From Methanomethylovorans sp. PtaU1.Bin073 (GTDB lineage: Archaea > Halobacteriota > Methanosarcinia > Methanosarcinales > Methanosarcinaceae), in contig MVQW01000151.1 of the NCBI GenBank assembly GCA_002067265.1, forward strand, positions 1-8,447: a stretch of 8,447 bases of DNA, in the 5' to 3' direction. The notes beneath the pieces were generated by a model. That model was not told the origin of the DNA. It was given only the letters and a program-made list of their open reading frames with translations, and searched no databases. Below are positions 6,773 to 8,447 of this stretch, piece after piece (the first letter of the stretch is position 1; every line of letters begins with the position of its first letter). Position numbers and translations under genes: made by a program.

Positions 6773-7429
6773 ATGAAAATACTTATCGCAGACGATGGCC
6801 TAACCTCACGCACTATGCTGCAGGCAGTTATCAATAAGTGGGGTCATGAGGCCATTACCACAGCCGATGGAAATGAAGCATGGGCTATCATGCAAAAAGA
6901 TAATGCTCCAAAACTATTGATACTAGACTGGATGATGCCTGGAATGAACGGTCTGGAGCTTTGCAGGAAACTGCGTTCAAACAGAGCAAAAGAAACTTAT
7001 TATATCATCCTTTTGACATCAAAGAACAATCCACAGGACATAGCAGAAGGATTGGAAGCTGGAGCAGATGACTATATTTCTAAACCCTTCGACAATTATG
7101 AACTTCATGCCCGGATCAATGTCGGCATGAGAATGCTTGCATATAAAGAAGAAATACTGGAACCTGAAAAGAACAAGCAGGCACTTGATGAAATCAATAA
7201 AATATGCCTGGAAATGAGTCAACCCTTAAAATCTGTCCTCGGTTGGTCTGATATCCTCCTTATGGATCTGCCTGAAAGTGATTCAAATTATCAAGCCCTA
7301 AAAACTATTAAGGAAGGGGTAGAAAGAATTGGAAACCTCACCCGAAGAATCGGGCATATCTCAGATACGAATCAAAAGAAGGCTCTGTCGAAAAATAGTA
7401 TGATAATTTATATGTGGAAAGAGCAATAG
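6773..7429 (+). CDS. Response regulator: receiver domain plus degenerate HisKA/DHp-like domain
   Basis: A 218-residue cytoplasmic protein. Residues 1-~122 form a complete CheY-like receiver: acidic pair Asp7-Asp8, phospho-accepting Asp52 (LILDWMMPGMNG), switch Thr82 (LLTSK) and Lys104 (YISKPF). After a helical linker, residues ~134-195 resemble the dimerisation helices of a histidine kinase: ICLEMSQPLKSVLGWSDILL, then a second helix, YQALKTIKEGVERIGNLTRRI. Kinases of this type carry CHEL/M-x-QPL, where His takes the phosphate; here Leu146 (codon CTG, 7208-7210) stands in its place. There is no ATP-binding domain, so the protein can accept phosphate at Asp52 but not act as a kinase. The output may be dimerisation, or binding of a kinase or effector. 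The ribosome site GAGGT (6763-6767) lies inside the end of the Hpt gene, 5 bases before the ATG. The last ~18 residues have no recognisable family similarity and overlap the open frame of the next small gene. Confidence 0.9.
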   Translation: MKILIADDGLTSRTMLQAVINKWGHEAITTADGNEAWAIMQKDNAPKLLILDWMMPGMNGLELCRKLRSNRAKETYYIILLTSKNNPQDIAEGLEAGADDYISKPFDNYELHARINVGMRMLAYKEEILEPEKNKQALDEINKICLEMSQPLKSVLGWSDILLMDLPESDSNYQALKTIKEGVERIGNLTRRIGHISDTNQKKALSKNSMIIYMWKEQ

Positions 7430-7437
7430 ATATCACA

Positions 7438-7602
7438 ATGGAACTGATAGGGATCTGCAGTATCTGCAGTGCGGCTGGAAAAATGTATACTTGCCCTTTT
7501 TGTGGAAAAAATGTATGTGCAAGATGCCTTGATAGCAAAAAAGGCATATGTATTCAATGTGCAGGTGCTAGACATTCTGGATCTGACATAAATTATAGAT
7601 GA
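7438..7602 (+). CDS. Small four-CxxC putative zinc-binding protein
   Basis: A 54-residue protein with eight Cys in four CxxC knuckles: Cys7/10, 19/22, 27/30 and 38/41 (CSIC, CPFC, CARC, CIQC). The spacings suit two zinc ions, with knuckles one and two either forming one site or interleaved with three and four in a B-box or HIT-like finger. The TCPFCGKNVCARCL core resembles small archaeal zinc-finger proteins of unknown function. It begins 8 bases after the response-regulator stop, so it is likely the third gene of that operon. The start is uncertain: ATG 7438 is chosen by codon preference, while the in-frame GTG at 7414 would add VERAIDIT and overlap the regulator. Neither has a strong ribosome site. 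It could be a nucleic-acid- or protein-binding output partner, but no function can be assigned. Confidence 0.65.
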   Translation: MELIGICSICSAAGKMYTCPFCGKNVCARCLDSKKGICIQCAGARHSGSDINYR

Positions 7603-7619
7603 ACTAAAATATCCTGACA

Positions 7620-8447
7620 TTAAGGCCTGAGCAGATATTCTAGCCCATCTTCGACTTCTACCAGCAAAGAGCGATTTGAGATCATAAGATTTATCTGTGC
7701 ATCGATTTCTTCTGCGGTGAACTTCTTGGACACAAGTCCTTTGATGATAGACCTTTTTATCCGAGCGCCATGAGGCAAGTACATGAGAATATTGCCTTGA
7801 AGGCGTTCATCCTGGGACATATTGCTTGTATTGACCCTAGAACTATCATTATTCTGAACCTGGGACTGGGGAGTAGCAGATACAAAAGGAAACTGAGGAT
7901 GGACTTCCTGCTGCACAAAGGATGGAGGCTGCATTTGGATTCCCTCAACTGGCAGATTTGTAGCAGCAAATGAAGGCATTTGTATATCGTTGCCTGTTGA
8001 AGGTACAGACATGGCAGGAAGCAGCTCAAAAGGCGATGGGGTAGAACGCCCTCCAGCTTCTGAAAGCTCTGGCATAACAAAAGAAGGAGTGGAAACAGCA
8101 GGAACTTCAGGAGAAGCTACAGTAAAAGGACTCGTAACTGGAGTGGAAACTTCAGATAATTCAGGCATAACAAAAGAAGGAGTGGAAACAGCAGGAACTT
8201 CAGGAGAAGCTACAGTGAAAGGACTCTCAGCCGGAGTGGAAACTTCAGATAATTCAGGCATAACAAAAGAAGGAGTGGAAACAGCAGGAACTTCAGGAGA
8301 AGCTACAGTGAAAGGACTCGTAGCCGGAGTGGAAACTTCAGATAATTCAGGCATAACAAAAGAAGGAGTGGAAACAGCAGGAACTTCAGGAGAAGCTACA
8401 GTGAAAGGACTCGTAGCCGGAGTGGAAACTTCAGATAATTCAGGCAT
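7620..8447 (-). CDS. Ser/Thr/Pro-rich tandem-repeat protein with C-terminal winged-helix-like domain (partial)
   Basis: The last 275 residues of a protein whose start lies beyond the right edge. The ATG at 8445-8447 is just the first Met of a repeat unit, so it is not good evidence of the true start. Residues 1-124 are four 31-residue repeats (MPELSEVSTP, then ATSPFTVASPEVPAVSTPSFV), and a fifth is cut short at MPELSEAGG. Residues ~130-208 are a Pro/Gln/Ser-rich linker with faded repeat echoes (MPSF, QPPSFV, HPQFPF). Residues 210-275 look folded: helices around RLQGNILMYLP, IKRSIIKGLVSK and TAEEIDAQINLMISN, then a hairpin-like LLVEVEDGLEYLLRP, the order expected for a winged helix-turn-helix. 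No membrane segment or sorting motif is seen in the visible part. I do not recognise the family. A disordered repeat arm joined to a small nucleic-acid- or protein-binding domain is the best description. It converges on the zinc-protein gene with a 17-base gap. Confidence 0.82.
   Translation of the reverse strand: MPELSEVSTPATSPFTVASPEVPAVSTPSFVMPELSEVSTPATSPFTVASPEVPAVSTPSFVMPELSEVSTPAESPFTVASPEVPAVSTPSFVMPELSEVSTPVTSPFTVASPEVPAVSTPSFVMPELSEAGGRSTPSPFELLPAMSVPSTGNDIQMPSFAATNLPVEGIQMQPPSFVQQEVHPQFPFVSATPQSQVQNNDSSRVNTSNMSQDERLQGNILMYLPHGARIKRSIIKGLVSKKFTAEEIDAQINLMISNRSLLVEVEDGLEYLLRP
8076..8447 (-). repeat. Four tandem 93-base repeats within the coding region, continuing past the edge
   Basis: Units at 8355-8447, 8262-8354, 8169-8261 and 8076-8168. 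The two nearest the right edge are identical over 93 bases. The third differs from them at 2 bases and the fourth at 3. The partial unit ending at 8075 matches in protein (MPELSE) but has changed many codons, so it is older. Each unit contains the 11-mer GGAGTGGAAAC (+ strand) twice, showing that a ~15-residue half-unit (x-VSTP-x) was itself duplicated. 93 is a multiple of 3, so copy number can change without loss of frame. Confidence 0.92.

Noticed and set aside
7452..7472. Doubled TCTGCAGT sequence inside the CxxC gene
   Set aside because: It results from the repeated codons of Cys-Ser-Ile-Cys-Ser and needs no other explanation.
8076..8447. CRISPR-like array
   Set aside because: The 93-base units are contiguous with no variable spacers and are translated in frame, so this is a coding tandem repeat.

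Overview
The window looks like a piece of a methanogenic archaeon's chromosome, most likely a methylotrophic member of the Methanosarcinales. This is inferred from gene content, without a database search. The support is archaeal-style TATA boxes (TTTATATA) with purine-rich GAGG/GGAAG ribosome sites, an archaeal-type dihydroxy-acid dehydratase, a radical SAM protein of the archaeal helix-hairpin-helix type (COG1031-like), a UbiA prenyltransferase with a lipid-type active site, and a stand-alone Hpt plus response regulator pair. Coding density is high, base composition is moderately AT-rich, and no insertion sequence, CRISPR array, tRNA or rRNA is visible.

Layout from left to right. (1) 2-1607, + strand: the C-terminal part of a sugar nucleotidyltransferase with a hexapeptide-repeat beta-helix, then a polytopic membrane protein of the LPG_synthase_TM (flippase-like/AglD-like) family. 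Together they suggest cell-surface glycan or polar-lipid assembly. (2) 1620-3299, - strand: a 559-residue radical SAM enzyme that converges on the membrane gene with a 12-base gap. (3) 3300-3429: a divergent promoter region with one nearly symmetrical TATA element serving both directions, overlapped and flanked by two copies of a 16-18 base direct repeat. (4) 3430-5091, + strand: ilvD, of branched-chain amino acid synthesis, followed by a good hairpin plus T-run terminator. (5) 5229-6110, - strand: a UbiA-family prenyltransferase, probably for ether lipid or methanophenazine synthesis.

(6) 6388-7602, + strand: a signalling cassette with its own TATA box and a leader that contains a terminator-like hairpin. 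It encodes a stand-alone Hpt protein, a response regulator fused to a dimerisation-domain-like segment in which the expected phospho-accepting His is Leu, and a 54-residue protein with four CxxC knuckles. No histidine kinase is present in the window. (7) 7620 to the right edge, - strand: the C-terminal part of a Ser/Thr/Pro-rich protein built from near-identical 93-base (31-residue) tandem repeats and ending in a small winged-helix-like domain.

The parts most worth a second look are the kinase-less Hpt/regulator/zinc-protein cassette with its leader hairpin, the recently expanded in-frame repeat array, and the repeat-flanked bidirectional promoter between the radical SAM gene and ilvD. Nothing here amounts to proof of a new system.
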